From Sulfobacillus thermotolerans (GTDB taxonomy: Bacteria; Bacillota; Sulfobacillia; Sulfobacillales; Sulfobacillaceae), in contig CP019454.1 in NCBI GenBank assembly GCA_002951815.1, positions 2,418,001-2,482,000 of the forward strand: a stretch of DNA of 64,000 nt. The letters run 5' to 3'. Shown piece by piece: positions 63,052-64,000 of this stretch. Each line of letters begins with the position of its first letter. Within the stretch, counting starts at the first letter, position 1. A program made the position numbers and the translations under genes. Below the pieces are notes generated by a model, which saw nothing but the letters and a program-made list of their open reading frames with translations, had not been told where the DNA came from and did not search any database.

Positions 63052-63148
63052 CATCGCCGCAATCCTCACACTTAGAACGTAAGGGTTGCGGCGATGTTCT
63101 GCCCAAGGGCCTGTGCGTTTTAAGGGGGCACAGGCCCTTGGGCAGAAC
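63052..63148. repeat. two tandem perfect hairpins downstream of nrdJ
   Basis: Hairpin 1: CATCGCCGCAA (63052-63062) with TTGCGGCGATG (63086-63096). Hairpin 2: a perfect 21-bp inverted repeat, 63096-63116 with 63128-63148, 11-nt loop. The two share base 63096. Hairpin 2 starts GTTCTGCCCAAGG and is far longer than a standard terminator. Confidence 0.75.
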
Positions 63149-63568
63149 TCCTTCGATGGACCACGATCGGGAGGTGGCGAGCGTGGTCAAGCCTACCAAG
63201 AATTAGAATAATGATCGCGGCGGCAATGGATTCATATATGAGGGTTATGCGTTCTCGCGCACCTCTGATAGAAGCGTCTTGAGGGGGTTATGAATTTGGG
63301 ACATCTTCTTGGTGACTGTTGTTGTCAATAGCATCGTACCCATGAATGAGCACGTTGTGCATGCTGTCCAGAACACTCCACGGCAGATTGGGGTCACTAC
63401 GATTTCGCGCTTAGCCGTCCCGTGTCGCTTCCTCAATCATGTCACGCTGGTGTATGACCGTCATATTGCTGGCTGTCATGTCTCTGCAGGGGTTGTTTCT
63501 TTAGAGAGATCAACGAGAGAATAAAAAATTCTATTCGAGTAGCTGAAAGACGAACGCTGATATTTGAT

Positions 63569-63606
63569 AAGCAAGCCGGCGGCCGAAGAAAAGCACCGAC
63601 TTGCTT
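63569..63606 (-). terminator. hairpin after pspA
   Basis: AAGCAAGCCGG (63569-63579) pairs with CCGACTTGCTT (63596-63606) with one mismatch, just downstream of the pspA stop on the minus strand. T-run weak. Confidence 0.45.
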
Positions 63607-63613
63607 CCCTATG

Positions 63614-64000
63614 TTATTGCTGGGGCGGATCGAGGGGTTTGGATGCGCCTTGCATTTCGGCCTTGAGTTTGGCGAGTTCATTTTGCACATCACTGCTTGT
63701 CTTGGCTTGATCCAGCTGTTGGCGAATAGTATCTCCGTTAGAGGCGCCGGGCAAGGCTTGAAAATCTGGTGAAGCGTCTAATTCATCAATCGCTGATGCT
63801 TTAGCCTGCATCGCAGCAATTTTGTCCTGTGCCCGTTGCAGTGCACCCGAAATGTCCTCGGCGTGTTGGGTAATGCCCGTCACTGTTTCGCCGACTTGCA
63901 CTTCAGCCTTAGCCGCCGAATATTGGGCCTTCATCACTTCTTTTTGGGTACGGAAGCTCTCAATTTGGCTTTCTAGTTTTTGCTGAGCTTGCGTGAGCTT
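63614..64000 (-). CDS. pspA: PspA/IM30-family membrane stress protein (partial)
   Basis: C-terminal 128 residues of a phage-shock-protein-A/Vipp1-type coiled-coil protein; the frame runs on past the window end, so the N-terminus is missing. It reads KLTQAQQKLESQIESFR.. KEVMKAQYSAAKAEVQVGETVTG.. DISGALQRAQDKIAAMQAKASAIDEL, typical of PspA helix 3-4, followed by a helix (IRQQLDQAKTSSDVQNELAKLKAEMQG) and a proline-rich tail. PspA assembles on the inner membrane face and maintains membrane integrity under stress. The internal GTG at 63937 is not a start. Confidence 0.88.
   Translation of the reverse strand, partial: KLTQAQQKLESQIESFRTQKEVMKAQYSAAKAEVQVGETVTGITQHAEDISGALQRAQDKIAAMQAKASAIDELDASPDFQALPGASNGDTIRQQLDQAKTSSDVQNELAKLKAEMQGASKPLDPPQQ

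Larger units (their letters stand above)
62970..63613. other. non-coding region with tandem hairpins between nrdJ and pspA
   Basis: 644 bp without a credible gene. The part at 63052-63148 contains two strong hairpins (listed separately). From 63150 to 63560 nothing recognisable was found; short open frames on both strands lack ribosome sites. Confidence 0.6.

Noticed and set aside
63245-63524. Short open frames on both strands between nrdJ and pspA
   Set aside because: Neither has a Shine-Dalgarno sequence or a recognisable family; the hydrophobic stretch on the minus strand is not enough to call a gene.
1-64000. CRISPR array, IS element, prophage, tRNA or rRNA
   Set aside because: No spaced direct repeats, transposase or phage genes, or T-psi-C-arm signatures were found when reading both strands.

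Overview
The window looks like chromosomal DNA of a Gram-positive, probably thermo-acidophilic member of the Sulfobacillus-like Firmicutes. That placement is inference: it rests on the HemQ-type coproheme decarboxylase, PspA, the adenosylcobalamin-dependent ribonucleotide reductase with NrdR, the GlgE-type alpha-glucan pathway, strong AGGAGG-type ribosome-binding sites and frequent GTG/TTG starts. No rRNA, tRNA, CRISPR array, insertion sequence or prophage gene was recognised. The gene order is compact, with many 1-4 bp overlaps within operons and three tail-to-tail overlaps of opposing genes.

Layout. 0.1-5 kb: an AI-2E family permease, an SDR-like protein translationally coupled to cobyrinate a,c-diamide synthase (cbiA), and a convergent MFS transporter. 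5.1-14.7 kb: a four-gene alpha-glucan operon of GH57/DUF3536-type hydrolase, GlgE, TreS-maltokinase fusion and GlgB; the GH57 gene appears to start at an ATT codon. 14.7-18.9 kb: a ThyX-like double-domain protein and a small protein on the minus strand, then a small DUF4351-like protein, a glycosyltransferase and a thioredoxin-fold protein. 19-25 kb: TauE/SafE permease, O-antigen-ligase-like protein, polyprenyl sugar-phosphate transferase and an exported GH84 enzyme (envelope glycan genes). 25-33 kb: NDH-2-like oxidoreductase, acyl-CoA synthetase and a divergent glutamate synthase large chain. 33-40 kb: two GT4 glycosyltransferases, thrB-thrC, hemQ and two proteins with tandem YbjQ-like domains. 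40-46.5 kb: rhodanese, then aldehyde dehydrogenase, class III aminotransferase, glutaryl-CoA dehydrogenase and a PadR regulator, which fits an omega-amino acid (5-aminovalerate or lysine type) catabolic route; then an aldo/keto reductase. 46.4-53.7 kb: a hairpin-rich non-coding stretch, Toprim protein plus peptide deformylase, a GlcD-GlcE fusion with GlcF, a Nudix hydrolase, a VIT1-type metal transporter and a Yip1-like protein. 53.8-64 kb: ilvE, a CoA-binding protein, an unrecognised gene behind a hairpin-split ribosome-binding site, a protein-mannosyltransferase/beta-propeller fusion, a small membrane protein, a DMT permease, nrdR-nrdJ, and the 3' part of pspA cut by the window end.

How the genes work together. 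The GlgE operon carries the known steps trehalose to maltose to maltose-1-phosphate to linear glucan to branched glucan. The cobalamin step (cbiA) and the B12-dependent reductase (nrdJ) lie at opposite ends of the window and suggest reliance on B12 for deoxynucleotides. Several glycosyltransferases and the GH84 enzyme point to an elaborate surface glycan. The most unusual signals are the ATT start, the ribosome-binding site separated from its start codon by a long hairpin, the mannosyltransferase/propeller fusion, the SDR lacking its catalytic serine, and the structured non-coding DNA at 46.5-46.8 kb and 63.0-63.15 kb.
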